Assembly (NCBI GenBank): GCA_013815325.1
Contig: JACDGM010000011.1
Location: forward strand, 1 to 55,274
Source of the DNA: Chthoniobacterales bacterium
GTDB lineage: Bacteria; Verrucomicrobiota; Verrucomicrobiia; Chthoniobacterales; UBA10450
Direction: 5' to 3'
DNA: 55,274 nucleotides
A program made the translations under genes and the position numbers. The first letter of the stretch is position 1. Each line of letters starts with the position of its first letter. Below are positions 17,707-27,235 of this stretch, piece by piece. A model generated the notes under the pieces. That model was not told where the DNA came from and searched no databases. It worked only from the letters and a program-made list of their open reading frames with translations.

Positions 17707-18598
17707 CGCGGAAGTTATCGATCTTCCGGCGTGAGAGGAGCGCGCGGAAGATGCCGCGCAGCTTCAGCATTTGCTCTCGCCTGTGAAAGCGCATCAATTC
17801 GGGGGAAACCGGCCTTTCCACCCGGCGCAAAGCGGCCCAAGAATACCCGGCCAAAAGAGTAATGCCGCCCACCAAAAACGGCCGTTTCGTGCTGCGGTAG
17901 CAAACCCGAAACAGCTGCCAGAGCGGAGAACCACCTAAATAATAATCCTTTTCGCCGTAGGAAAACAGCGCGCCCACACCTCCCTTTTCTGCCGTTCCCA
18001 TCGGCCGATAATGATGGTAGCGCTTCTCCGGGAAAGACCGCGTTCTCCATCCCTTCATCCGCGCGGTCGTGACTGCGATCCAATCCACTCCGCCAGCGGG
18101 ATTCGGAACATAGCCGCCTATGTCCTGGAAGCATTCGCGGCGAAAGAGTTGGCACTGCCCAGCGACATGCCGCTCACCTTCGAAACTATCCTCAGCTGAA
18201 TCATAGCCTGCTTCGGTAAACGGAGTGCCCACCACTCCCAGGCTCGGATCGCTGGATAGCTGTCGCAGAAGAAATTCAAAATGATCCGGTTCGAAGGAGA
18301 TATCCGCGTCTAAATTTCCGACAACATCAAAATCGAAGGCCTGAGCTGCGGCCCAGCCCGCCTCAAACGAGTAAACCTTCCCCGCGAAACTGCGGTCGGG
18401 GCGGCGCGGGCGGCGGATTAACTCAATCCATGCAAATCTGCGTGCGAAGCTCTCGACGATCTCCGCCGTCCGATCAGTCGAGCCATCATCGACAATAAAC
18501 CAGCGTTCCGGTGCTACTGTCTGCGCAACCGCAGAAGTAAGAGTCTTCTCTATGAAAGCCGCCTCGTTCCGGGCGGCAGTGATAAGGACGTATTTCAT
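17690..18598 (-). CDS. Glycosyltransferase family 2 (GT-A)
   Basis: Protein of 302 aa. It has the classic GT2 start VLITAARNEAAFIEKTL, then VDDGSTDRTAEI and the metal-binding DxD region NLDADISF near residue 97. A later GGVDWIAVTTARMKGW segment corresponds to the acceptor side. The C-terminus carries one hydrophobic stretch (FLVGGITLLAGYSWAAL), suggesting membrane association. It adds one sugar to the polyprenyl-linked unit with inversion. It stands 187 bp after the nucleoside-hydrolase-like gene, and that gap shows no other feature. Confidence 0.88.
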   Translation of the reverse strand: MKYVLITAARNEAAFIEKTLTSAVAQTVAPERWFIVDDGSTDRTAEIVESFARRFAWIELIRRPRRPDRSFAGKVYSFEAGWAAAQAFDFDVVGNLDADISFEPDHFEFLLRQLSSDPSLGVVGTPFTEAGYDSAEDSFEGERHVAGQCQLFRRECFQDIGGYVPNPAGGVDWIAVTTARMKGWRTRSFPEKRYHHYRPMGTAEKGGVGALFSYGEKDYYLGGSPLWQLFRVCYRSTKRPFLVGGITLLAGYSWAALRRVERPVSPELMRFHRREQMLKLRGIFRALLSRRKIDNFRVATGQ

Positions 18599-18785
18599 CG
18601 GACGATATGTATCATGTCGTCTGAAACTTGTAGCTATAGCCGTATTGCACCACGACTTTCCACTTCAATGGTGCGCTACTTTCTCTTGTGTTCAAAGCCC
18701 TGGCGTGCAATATCGTCCCGCCGGCATCCGGAGGTTCAGGCATGATCGCTTTTGCGAAAATCGAAGAACCCTCGATGAGGTTCCG

Positions 18786-19610
18786 CTATGGGCCGGGAAG
18801 GATCTTTAGATCTGAAGGAGCGTTCGGCGGGGAGGCTTCGAGCATGGTTTTTACCTTGTCGGGGGTCGCATTGTCGTCACCGGTCAGAGCATAATACGTC
18901 ATACCTGCGTCGGAGCAGTCGAATTTGCTCTTTGCGGCCACCTGCCCCCTGTCCCAAAGCCATTTGAGCTTCGGTTGAGTGGCATCGTCCAGCCAGCTAT
19001 AGGTCGCGTAATCCCCATTGATGTTGGCGTTCTGGTCTTTGATATGGATGAGAGTTGCCCCCAAGACACCGAGGTCGGGCCAGTCGTAGAGAGTTCCTGT
19101 TAGGCCTTCACCAGGACCGAATGACTTGGAGTGGACGTCGTTCCACTCGGAGTGCGAAATCACAACGACAAACTGCCGGGCTGACTGCTTAGACGCCGCC
19201 AGAGCCATTCCTATCGTCTGCATCGGGCCGGCGGCGATGATGGTCAAAGGATTGGCCGCCGTCGAGTCGTTAATCGCCTGCGCAAGATGAGCAACGGCCG
19301 CATTCACATCTGTGCGGGCATTAAAAAAAACCGAAGAATCAAAGCCGGCCCAGCTTTTCGCGGTGTTGACAGTTGCACTTACTGTTTCATCCGCCTCCTG
19401 GGCGCTGACTGTCTGCCAAAAGTGATCGTTATAGTCCAGATGGACAAGGTTTGGAGCATTACCGCTAGCGCTGAGCATGGCCAGCGAGACGGGCAGGGCG
19501 CAGATATCGTCCCGGTCGTGTATGTTACCATCACAGGAGTAAGCATACCGGGGTCCTGCAAAAATCGTCGGCGAGAGCAATAAAACCGTCAGACAAATTA
19601 TCTTGTTCAT
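18786..19610 (-). CDS. Secreted nucleoside-hydrolase-like protein
   Basis: Protein of 274 aa from ATG 19610 (MNKIICLTVLL); a TTG five codons upstream is less likely. Residues 1-18 form a signal peptide. The N-terminal SCDGNIHDRDDICALP (DGNxHDxDD) resembles the calcium-binding Asp cluster of the nucleoside-hydrolase fold. LVHLDYNDHF and LTIIAAGPMQTIG follow the same fold pattern. The reaction is unknown; exported members of this kind are found near polysaccharide genes. The chain ends NAPSDLKILPGP, resembling the first strand of a fibronectin type III domain, very like the end of its neighbour. Confidence 0.6.
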   Translation of the reverse strand: MNKIICLTVLLLSPTIFAGPRYAYSCDGNIHDRDDICALPVSLAMLSASGNAPNLVHLDYNDHFWQTVSAQEADETVSATVNTAKSWAGFDSSVFFNARTDVNAAVAHLAQAINDSTAANPLTIIAAGPMQTIGMALAASKQSARQFVVVISHSEWNDVHSKSFGPGEGLTGTLYDWPDLGVLGATLIHIKDQNANINGDYATYSWLDDATQPKLKWLWDRGQVAAKSKFDCSDAGMTYYALTGDDNATPDKVKTMLEASPPNAPSDLKILPGP

Positions 19611-19685
19611 AGAAATTCGGACCAATTTTGGCCAAAAACCGCCAATCTCAGTGGACCTTAGGCGTACCGCACTCTAACGTCCTCC

Positions 19686-21542
19686 TCAAGGCTTGATCTG
19701 AAGATTTTCCGGGGCGCTGGGTTGGCCGTCCGCGGGCGCGGTGAGCGGGTGCGGGTAGGTGTAAGGCGTGTATGGAGTAGTTCCGTTCGCCCCGATGCCG
19801 GGGTAACTGTTGGTCGCTCTCGTGTAGGACTGCGCCGGATAGCCGACGTCTTGTGTGGCAATGGCGCGCTCACTCAGGCTGAAATAGTCCCGTCCCGATT
19901 TTAAGCTAAGGTTGCTGCTCGCGTTGTCTGTATTGAAGTTAAGATACCCGTTAGGTGTGTCGGTGTTGTTCCAGGCATAGCAAGGCTCCAATGGATAGCC
20001 GGCCTGCGGATAGGTTGCCTTGGCACCGGTGGTTCCTGGATAAGTATATGTAGTGTAGCTGTCCTGGCCGGTGACGGTGTTGAGTAAATTACCTTTTCCT
20101 TGCCCCGGCTGTCCATAAGCTGCAATCACCTTGCGGATTTCATAGTGATTCCCAACCGCCCACTCTGCGCTAAAATTACCGTAAGTGCCACTGCCTATTT
20201 CTGCGGTAAGTTCCAGTGTCTTCCCATTGATGGACGCAACAGAGGCGTGTTTATATTTCCAACCGGCATCGAATGAGGATCCAGCCGCAGGATCGTCCAG
20301 GTTGTTGACGGAGTAGATTGCGCCGTCCGTCACATCAATCAGATTGAAGTTTACCCGGTTATTGTCCGTAATACTGCTGACTTTATCCGAGCTTACTCCC
20401 GTTACCGTTCCGGTGTAAATCGGTGATCCACCTGCGTTGTTGTCATAACGATCAGTCCCGTCTGCCCCGCCCCAGTTCGATTCCGTTCGTGACTGGCGAT
20501 AAGTATAAAATGATACGCCCTTGGTCAAGCCAGTGCTCTTATTGTTGAAGTATAAAATACTCCCACTACGATGTTGTCCGAACTGCCTATCGGTCACGAA
20601 ATAGTTGTTGTAAATCTCTGCCTGTTTGATTCCTGGGTCGGCCTCGCCTTCCATGCCGTGCGTGGCCATGCCGCCGCCACCATTAATCGTGCAGTGCCGG
20701 AAGACGACACGCGCTCCCTGCAGGTTGTCGCAGATGTTTGTGTTACCCGGAACGGTGAAGTTACAATCCTCGAAGAACCAGAACTTATCCGTCCCCCAAT
20801 AGGGATCGTCCGCCCAACTGCCAAAGCCTTTCGCCGCCAGATAGGACTTGGGCAAGGGATCGCCGGTCGCGGGATTGACATTCGGCGTCCAAGTTTCCAT
20901 TTTGATTTTTACAGGATAAGACTGATAAGCTCCAGTGTTGGTGATCTGGGTAATGTGATCCGCTACTCCCAGGCAACTATTGGCAACGAACGCCAACCCC
21001 TGCAGGTGATCCCAGGTCATGTGATCGAGCCGGACCCGGCTCACACATCCGCTAACATATGGAGCGGGAGCGTCTGTGGCGTGGGTGACGCCAGTTAGAG
21101 CGATGAAAGGTTTGTCGGAAGCAAGTGCAGTGCCGTTCTGGTTCTGGGACGTGATCTTCATCCCGCTCAGGCGAAACGAATAGTCCGGCGCACTCGATTC
21201 ATGGGTTAACGAGATGTCGAAAAGCGGAATGTTGTTTGTGCGCGGCAGGTTTTCGGTGATAACGGTCGAACTCTCGCCCGCACCTATAATCTGGATATTT
21301 TTGATAATCGTCAGAGTCGTAATCCAAGTTGCGCTCCCCGCCGGCACCATCACCGTATCACCATCGTTCGCCAACGCGACGGCTGCACCGACGTCGGTGC
21401 GAGAGGCGCTCTTGGCGTTGATCACGGCGGCGTCAGTGTGAGCCGAGCCAAACAAGAGCATACCCGCGACGAGCCAGGCCCCGCTGCGCGGCCTGGCGGA
21501 TAGGAATTGACTGGATATTGCGGAAATCATCGGGCTTATCAT
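19686..21542 (-). CDS. Secreted right-handed beta-helix (pectate-lyase-like) protein 1
   Basis: Protein of 618 aa from ATG 21542 (MISPMISAISS); the frame stays open to TTG 21626 and another ATG lies at 21530. A signal peptide ends near HTDAA. The body shows the parallel beta-helix signature DVGAAVALANDGDTVMVPAGSATW, followed by NIQIIGAGESSTVI, and short strand repeats such as RVRLDHMTW and ARVVFRHCTINGGG. The family includes pectate and alginate lyases and epimerases; the catalytic residues are not evident. It is paralogous to the next gene, with 93 bp between its start and that gene's stop. It ends PSAPENLQIKP. Confidence 0.8.
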   Translation of the reverse strand: MISPMISAISSQFLSARPRSGAWLVAGMLLFGSAHTDAAVINAKSASRTDVGAAVALANDGDTVMVPAGSATWITTLTIIKNIQIIGAGESSTVITENLPRTNNIPLFDISLTHESSAPDYSFRLSGMKITSQNQNGTALASDKPFIALTGVTHATDAPAPYVSGCVSRVRLDHMTWDHLQGLAFVANSCLGVADHITQITNTGAYQSYPVKIKMETWTPNVNPATGDPLPKSYLAAKGFGSWADDPYWGTDKFWFFEDCNFTVPGNTNICDNLQGARVVFRHCTINGGGGMATHGMEGEADPGIKQAEIYNNYFVTDRQFGQHRSGSILYFNNKSTGLTKGVSFYTYRQSRTESNWGGADGTDRYDNNAGGSPIYTGTVTGVSSDKVSSITDNNRVNFNLIDVTDGAIYSVNNLDDPAAGSSFDAGWKYKHASVASINGKTLELTAEIGSGTYGNFSAEWAVGNHYEIRKVIAAYGQPGQGKGNLLNTVTGQDSYTTYTYPGTTGAKATYPQAGYPLEPCYAWNNTDTPNGYLNFNTDNASSNLSLKSGRDYFSLSERAIATQDVGYPAQSYTRATNSYPGIGANGTTPYTPYTYPHPLTAPADGQPSAPENLQIKP

Positions 21543-21635
21543 CGTATACCAGAAGCAGCCCTCGTACCAAAAAACAAGTGATGATTGTCCCGCGCCGCGC
21601 ATTATTCGGGATTGAACCTCCTCCAAGCCCGTGCG

Positions 21636-23363
21636 CTAACGCGACCGCGCCTCGGGCGCTGAAGCAGCACTTACCAGAGGATGCGGATAGATGAAAGGCT
21701 TGTAGCCAGACTTCGGGGTTCCGTTGAAAAAGTCCCGCCCCTCTTCGATGCACGGTTCCGTGGAGGAAAGATTTACAGCAGCGCCACTTCCCAGTTTATT
21801 GTTCCATGAATAGCAGGGCTCCGAGACCTCATGGGGCCACTTTGCAGGTCGGCCCGGTAACCCCGTAAGCAGATCTCCCCTCCCCAATCCCGGCTGATCG
21901 AGTGCATGGGCCACTTTCCAGATCTCGTAGGTGTCACCAGTATTGAACGTTAGCGGCCTTCCAGTACCGCCGAACGCCGGAGCTTTGTGATTACGCGGAC
22001 TGCCCATGAGTGAATGGGCCGTATTTGAAATAATCAGTGCCGGAACTTTGTCTATCATGTTGGTTGCGGCAGCTTCGAAAGTTTTATTCCTAACAATATA
22101 AACGGCTCCGGGTTGATACCATTGGTTATGTTCCCAGTTTTTGGTCGCATCGGTCAAAACGGTTGCCCCACTGGCTCCGGTGTGTGTGCCGGTTGCCCAA
22201 TATCCAGTAGCTCCGTTGGGAGCGTTATCGTCGTATGGATTCTCGCCGTTGCAGTACCCCCAGTGCTGTGGGTAAGCGAAAAGACGATACACCTGCAGGA
22301 CGTGGCCTCTTTCTGCATCATTCCAGGTGTTATCATGAGTTATGATACAGCCGCTTCGAATCTGCTCCGCCGGGGCACCGTCGTCATTCCGATACGTGTT
22401 GTTGTATTCCTCCACCTGCTTCCCCCCGCGCCCGCTTGCCTCCGTCCCGTGCATCGACAAACCGCAGTTATGAAATTGATTGTGACGGACCACAAAGCGG
22501 GCGCCCTCATAAGCATCGATGGCCTTTTTCTTCCCGATGTTTTCGAAAACGTTATCTTCTATAAAGACAAATTTTTCGGAACCCCAGAACGGATCATCTG
22601 CCCACGAACCATTTCCGTGGTCCTTCCCGCCCCAGGTTTGATGGCTGATGTGCATCGGTTGCCTGCCGTTGAGGTTGAATCGGCAATGATCAATCACGCC
22701 CCACAGAAAACCGCTCACTCCCAAGCTAAGTCCGGGTAGTTGATCGAAGGTGCAATGGTCAATTCTAAATGCATGGGAATTTCCATCGACTCGGATTTCC
22801 CCGTTAAAATTTCCCCGCTGTTCGCCATTGCCCCGGAAGGTGAATCCGGTCAGCCGAAAGGGAAGATCCCTTTCCAAATTTGCAAGAATGAGGGACCCCG
22901 CTCGCTTGTGGCCGCGCGCTCTCGCTACGCCGCTCACTTCGCCTCCCTTTGCTCCGCGTATTTTCCGCTCTTTCTCGGGACGCGAAGACTGGCGCGGGGC
23001 AGGGCGACCCCTTTCCGAATCCCCGGCTTGATCGCTCTGTCCATGTGGAATCCCATCCACGATAACTGTCGCCGCCTCACCAGCGCCCTGCAGTGTGATG
23101 TTGTTAACGATATTCAGCGGCGATACCCAGGTTGCGGTTCCTGCCGGAACCGTCACGGTGTCACCGTCTTTCGCGTTGACGACAGCTGATTCGACATCTG
23201 GGAAGGAAACGCTTTTGGCGGCAATGGTGGCGGCCTGAGCCTGACCGAACACAATGCCAGTGGCGAGCGGGAACAGGACTGCCGCCACGTAACCCGGCCC
23301 ACGCAATTTACGCAGCTGCACGCGCAGCATAAGCCAGTTCCGGTTCTCTAAACGATTTGTCAT
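21636..23363 (-). CDS. Secreted right-handed beta-helix protein 2, with in-frame insert
   Basis: Protein of 575 aa, or 564 aa from ATG 23330. The signal peptide ends near GQAQA. The core SFPDVESAVVNAKDGDTVTVPAGTATW and GAGEAATVIVDGIP align with its neighbour, and beta-helix turns such as FRIDHCTFDQLPG and VIDHCRFNLNG follow. Residues about 107-157 are a very basic stretch with no counterpart in the paralogue, described separately. It overlaps the end of the O-antigen ligase gene by up to 56 bp. Likely exported, acting on or binding the polysaccharide; no enzyme class can be assigned. Confidence 0.78.
   Translation of the reverse strand: MTNRLENRNWLMLRVQLRKLRGPGYVAAVLFPLATGIVFGQAQAATIAAKSVSFPDVESAVVNAKDGDTVTVPAGTATWVSPLNIVNNITLQGAGEAATVIVDGIPHGQSDQAGDSERGRPAPRQSSRPEKERKIRGAKGGEVSGVARARGHKRAGSLILANLERDLPFRLTGFTFRGNGEQRGNFNGEIRVDGNSHAFRIDHCTFDQLPGLSLGVSGFLWGVIDHCRFNLNGRQPMHISHQTWGGKDHGNGSWADDPFWGSEKFVFIEDNVFENIGKKKAIDAYEGARFVVRHNQFHNCGLSMHGTEASGRGGKQVEEYNNTYRNDDGAPAEQIRSGCIITHDNTWNDAERGHVLQVYRLFAYPQHWGYCNGENPYDDNAPNGATGYWATGTHTGASGATVLTDATKNWEHNQWYQPGAVYIVRNKTFEAAATNMIDKVPALIISNTAHSLMGSPRNHKAPAFGGTGRPLTFNTGDTYEIWKVAHALDQPGLGRGDLLTGLPGRPAKWPHEVSEPCYSWNNKLGSGAAVNLSSTEPCIEEGRDFFNGTPKSGYKPFIYPHPLVSAASAPEARSR
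22893..23045 (-). repeat. Probable in-frame mobile repeat inside the beta-helix gene
   Basis: About 150 bp that keep the frame open but encode an Arg/Lys/Gly-rich peptide (for example RPEKERKIRGAKGGEVSG) in a secreted beta-helix protein. The paralogue at 19686-21542 has only about 20 unrelated residues here. The DNA is more GC-rich than its surroundings and contains short inverted segments. It resembles palindromic repeats that colonise coding genes, but family membership cannot be shown from one copy. Boundaries are approximate. Confidence 0.5.
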
Positions 23364-24705
23364 CTTCCAGAGAATCGGAAGAGAAAAGTAATCTACGCCC
23401 AGGATAATTCAGGGCTATGAGGTAAAAGAAAAACAATACCGTACTGAGTCCTTTAAAACCTGCCTCGGTCCAGTTATGAGCGACAATTGCAACCAGACAC
23501 CCCATTGCCACGCGCCCCCACTCGAAATCCCGCACCAGGTCCTGAACGCACTTTCGGAACGTCACAAGAATGACCCCTATTAGAATAAAAAGGCCGATTA
23601 TCCCAAGGTTTAGATATGTTTCGAGATATCCATTGTGAGCCTGCGTGGGATGCCAGCGAAACTCAGGCATTGCCCAAATTGTCTGCAGCCGGTCACCCAA
23701 CCAGTAACTCTCATACCCTGCACCGAAGATGGGGTTTCGGTCGGTTTCCAAAAGAACCTGCCAGAGGCGGCCCCGTCCCTCGATAGTACTCTCATGGCCG
23801 GAAAGGCTCACTATTGTCCCATACAGATCGAAAGTCAGTTGAGCCGCGACCGCGACGATACACACTGCCACCGCATAGTATCCGATCATCCGCTTGTCGA
23901 CGCAGCGGATTCCCAATCCTAAAATGACGGCAGCCGCGAGAAGAAAACAACCCGTGGACGTTCCACTGTGCGCCTTCCACAAATTATAGGCGATCATCAA
24001 CAGTAGGATTGCCAGAACCCGTAATTCATTGCGACGAGCAGCGCTCTTTTGCGTTCGCCAGATTTGCAGGCAACGCCAGAAAAGAAATATGCCGAAGAGG
24101 AGACAAATGGCACCCAGTTCGTTTTTGCCTCCGGCGATCCCGACATTGGTCATCATGCCCCATTCGTCACTCTTACGACCAAGAGCCGGATAGTATTTCA
24201 TCCAAAGAATCGAGATCGGGAAAAGGATGAAGGCGCACCTTTTTATGAGCCCGACCAGCGCTTCCCTAGGATCGGGTTCGGTAAAGATAATCAGAATCAT
24301 GATTGGATGACCAAGTATTTTAATCCAACGCTTGAACGACGTAAAAGGGACATCAGACCAAAAAATAGCGAGGAAACAATAGAGTAGAAACAAGGCGAGC
24401 CACGGATTTCCTCGGATTACAACAGCTAAGTCGACTCTTCTTTTGCTCAGGACATAAAGAGCTGAGGCGATCAGAGCAAAAAAAACCAAGGCATCAACCG
24501 GACTGCCCTCTTCGGCGGAGACAGCGCCAAGCATAGGCAAGCCCACGATCACCAGCCATTGAGTCACGGGTATCGAGGCAATGATAAGCAGCCAAAGAAT
24601 CGGCAGCCAGATAGCCCAGGTCACGTCCGGTTTTTCGCGAAAATCCCGCCTGAAAAGGAAGGCGATAAATCCCAGTGTAAGAATCAATGCTAGCGTTGGT
24701 GGCAT
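23308..24705 (-). CDS. O-antigen ligase / Wzy-type polymerase family membrane protein
   Basis: Protein of 465 aa with about 11-12 transmembrane helices. A large periplasmic loop near residues 330-370 has the family signature: GRGRLWQVLLETDRNPIFGAGYESYW followed by WHPTQAHNGYLETYLNLGIIG, with the conserved His in AHNGY. These proteins either polymerise undecaprenyl-linked units or ligate glycan to an acceptor. As it is the only such protein in the window, it is probably the polymerase partner of the flippase. It starts at ATG 24705, 49 bp after the deacetylase-glycosyltransferase fusion. Confidence 0.85.
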   Translation of the reverse strand: MPPTLALILTLGFIAFLFRRDFREKPDVTWAIWLPILWLLIIASIPVTQWLVIVGLPMLGAVSAEEGSPVDALVFFALIASALYVLSKRRVDLAVVIRGNPWLALFLLYCFLAIFWSDVPFTSFKRWIKILGHPIMILIIFTEPDPREALVGLIKRCAFILFPISILWMKYYPALGRKSDEWGMMTNVGIAGGKNELGAICLLFGIFLFWRCLQIWRTQKSAARRNELRVLAILLLMIAYNLWKAHSGTSTGCFLLAAAVILGLGIRCVDKRMIGYYAVAVCIVAVAAQLTFDLYGTIVSLSGHESTIEGRGRLWQVLLETDRNPIFGAGYESYWLGDRLQTIWAMPEFRWHPTQAHNGYLETYLNLGIIGLFILIGVILVTFRKCVQDLVRDFEWGRVAMGCLVAIVAHNWTEAGFKGLSTVLFFFYLIALNYPGRRLLFSSDSLEDDKSFREPELAYAARAAA

Positions 24706-24754
24706 TTGCGCAGGTTTCCAGCTTCTAAGCGGTCGTCAATCGAACCGCAATTGC

Positions 24755-27073
24755 TCAGACAAGGTCCGCGAAGGCGTTGAGCAGGTTGGCCTTCTCGGAT
24801 TTCCATGTGTGACGCTGGTAAATCTCTTGACCGCGTTTTGTGATCTGTCCCACTTCGTGCGGGTGGAAATAGGTATATCTTATCTTCTCCGCCAGATCGA
24901 GCACGTTGCCCAGTTCAAAATAAATAATTTCCTCCTCGTCAAAGTAATCCTGAATGCCGCGCGCGCGGGGCGCGATCACTGGTCTTCCAAGGGCGAGACA
25001 TTCGAAAATGCGGGTAGGTGTATTCAGCTCCGTGAACTTGTTGTGATGGTTGGGAATGACGCCTACATCACAATGCTGAATCGCATCCACGATGCCTTCA
25101 AGGTCCTTCGCGCCGAGATAGCGGACAGCCGGCGCGAGACCGCGCTTTGCGACGGATGTCATGACTTCGTCGAAAAAGTCTGTGGGTTTGCCGCATACAT
25201 GCAGTATTGCTGTGGGAACCTCGCGTCTCACAAGTTCGAGAGCATCGATGGCCAGATCCAGGCCGTTGCGCCGCAGAAGTGATCCGTGGTAGAGAACGAC
25301 GAAAGGCTTCTCCGGGCTGGAGCCCGTGCTAGTGGCCGCGGGACTCTGGAAAGGAAAGATGCGTTCATCAGGGGCGTTGAGGACGACGGTAATTTTTCCC
25401 GGTGAACAGCTACGGGAACTAAAAAGTTTCTTAAAGGTCTGACTCACGGTGACAACATGATCAGAGAAAGCAATACTCCCCTTCTCCATCAGCCGAAGCG
25501 CGCGGACGTTCGTGCTTTGCTCGGAGAGCTCAAAGATGGCCTCCATCAACTCCGGCATCGGATCATGAAGATCAAGAACGATCTTGGCGCCGAGTAACTT
25601 CGGGACTAAAGCACTGAAAACGAGAATATCCGGCATGTTATGCACATGAACGAAATCGTAGCGCCGAAAGAGCGAGCGGCCAGCAAGATAGCCCAGGCAG
25701 ACGCCGATAAAGGCAGAATATTGCCATGCATAGCTAATCTTGCCGCGACGGCGGCGCTTTAAAGGTATGCGCAAAATCTTAACTCCGTTTACCTCTTCGC
25801 GCCGGGATTCTCCAGCATCCTCCTGGAGGCAGATGAGGTCGATGGTCATACCCTGCTGCGCGAGAGCCTCAGCCGCCCGTCGCGGGCGTGGATCAGCGGG
25901 ATAGTGGGAGAAAAGAAGGACAGCTCCACGTTTGCCGCGCAGCCGATCCCATGCAGCCGGCTCAGCCGGCTCAATGTCCTGAAACGCTTCTCCAGATCTT
26001 CCGTTGTCGAGGTATGGATGTGCGAAGTCGCCATTTGGCGGAACGATAACTGACGACGAGATCGCTGCAGAGCCGCTGCGCCGGGCTGGCGTCGGAGGTG
26101 TGGGCCAGGCGCCGCGAACGACTCCCGCGGCTGCGGTCCGGCGTTCCGAGATATACGCGGCAGCATCTCTCGGCAAGGCCGGCCAAAACTCCCCGGCGTA
26201 TTTGTCGCTAATGTAACGCAAGAGCTGTTTGTATAACTCTACCGGATACTGCATGGGCCTGCGGGCAGCTTGACTGAAATACATGTAGTCAGGGTGGGTA
26301 TTTACAAGAACCATTCCGCCATGGGCAGCGACCCAATCCAGTTTTCGCATCCATATCTCTGGAGTGCTTTCGCGCAGGAGAAGGAAGAGAGTAGAATCCT
26401 GCGGCAAGGTATAAGGCAGTTCGACATAACCTTCGGGTTTAGAGGCGTCGTACCCATTGGTTCCGTGCAGGCGCGGTACGAGGAAGGGGAAGATCGTGTG
26501 GCGCCCGTCCGGCTGCGGTTCAAACGGATCGGTGTCGAAAGTGGACAGGTCGTACTTAATCTCCAGCTCATGAAGCCAGGCGAGGTTGTGCAACATGAAA
26601 CCGGAGCGAAAGCCACACGCTCCCCACTCCCTCAGGTATCCATTGATACGCGCCGCCCTCCGCGCGAAGTCCCGCCGGGAACTGTACAATTGTCCATCGT
26701 GTTTGAGATCATGCACCGCCACTTCGAATCCATCGCGCACGAGCGCGACGCGCATTCCCGCCGAAACACGGTACTCTCCTTCGGGGATAAAATTGAAGGA
26801 GGAACGGAATCCCAGGTCGCGTTCGATTTGCGCGAGCTCGCCGCACTTTTCGAGGCCTCCAGACCCTTCCACGTCATGGGTCAAGACTAACCCAAATTTG
26901 CGCCCATCCGGCCATCCCGGCCATCCATCCGGCGCCATCTCGGAGCCGGGCATAATCGGCCAAACTTCTCCAACCCGCTTGCGCAAACGCCGGGACAGAC
27001 CACCGCGAACAGTGGTTCTGAGGGCACGCGGAATGAACGGCTTAAGATTGTAATAGATCGTGTTCCGTAACAT
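24755..27073 (-). CDS. Fusion of NodB-like polysaccharide deacetylase and GT4 glycosyltransferase
   Basis: Protein of 772 aa with two enzyme domains. Residues about 55-315 resemble a polysaccharide deacetylase: LTHDVEG (D67) and AVHDLKHDG (H121, H125), then NTHPDYM near residue 280. After a linker, residues about 380-772 form a GT-B glycosyltransferase: LLFSHYPADPRPRRAAEAL, VHVHNMPDILVFSALVPKLLG, then VLYHGSLLRRNGLDLAIDAL and FTELNTPTRIFECLALGRPVI. A single chain may add a sugar and then deacetylate it, or the N-terminal part may have a related hydrolase role. No frame break separates the domains. A 162-bp gap without features precedes it (27074-27235). Confidence 0.8.
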   Translation of the reverse strand: MLRNTIYYNLKPFIPRALRTTVRGGLSRRLRKRVGEVWPIMPGSEMAPDGWPGWPDGRKFGLVLTHDVEGSGGLEKCGELAQIERDLGFRSSFNFIPEGEYRVSAGMRVALVRDGFEVAVHDLKHDGQLYSSRRDFARRAARINGYLREWGACGFRSGFMLHNLAWLHELEIKYDLSTFDTDPFEPQPDGRHTIFPFLVPRLHGTNGYDASKPEGYVELPYTLPQDSTLFLLLRESTPEIWMRKLDWVAAHGGMVLVNTHPDYMYFSQAARRPMQYPVELYKQLLRYISDKYAGEFWPALPRDAAAYISERRTAAAGVVRGAWPTPPTPARRSGSAAISSSVIVPPNGDFAHPYLDNGRSGEAFQDIEPAEPAAWDRLRGKRGAVLLFSHYPADPRPRRAAEALAQQGMTIDLICLQEDAGESRREEVNGVKILRIPLKRRRRGKISYAWQYSAFIGVCLGYLAGRSLFRRYDFVHVHNMPDILVFSALVPKLLGAKIVLDLHDPMPELMEAIFELSEQSTNVRALRLMEKGSIAFSDHVVTVSQTFKKLFSSRSCSPGKITVVLNAPDERIFPFQSPAATSTGSSPEKPFVVLYHGSLLRRNGLDLAIDALELVRREVPTAILHVCGKPTDFFDEVMTSVAKRGLAPAVRYLGAKDLEGIVDAIQHCDVGVIPNHHNKFTELNTPTRIFECLALGRPVIAPRARGIQDYFDEEEIIYFELGNVLDLAEKIRYTYFHPHEVGQITKRGQEIYQRHTWKSEKANLLNAFADLV

Positions 27074-27235
27074 AGATCGTTAAGAGGGCTGCCCGGGCAC
27101 ACCGAACGCCGCGAAAGAGCTATGTAGAGGATGTGGCCGCCGCTTCGCCGGCTACAGGTCCTGTCAGGCGGAGAGGCATCCGTCGGTCACACATAAGCAG
27201 GGCGAAAAGCTGCGTGCCAGTAGTCATCCGCCTTA

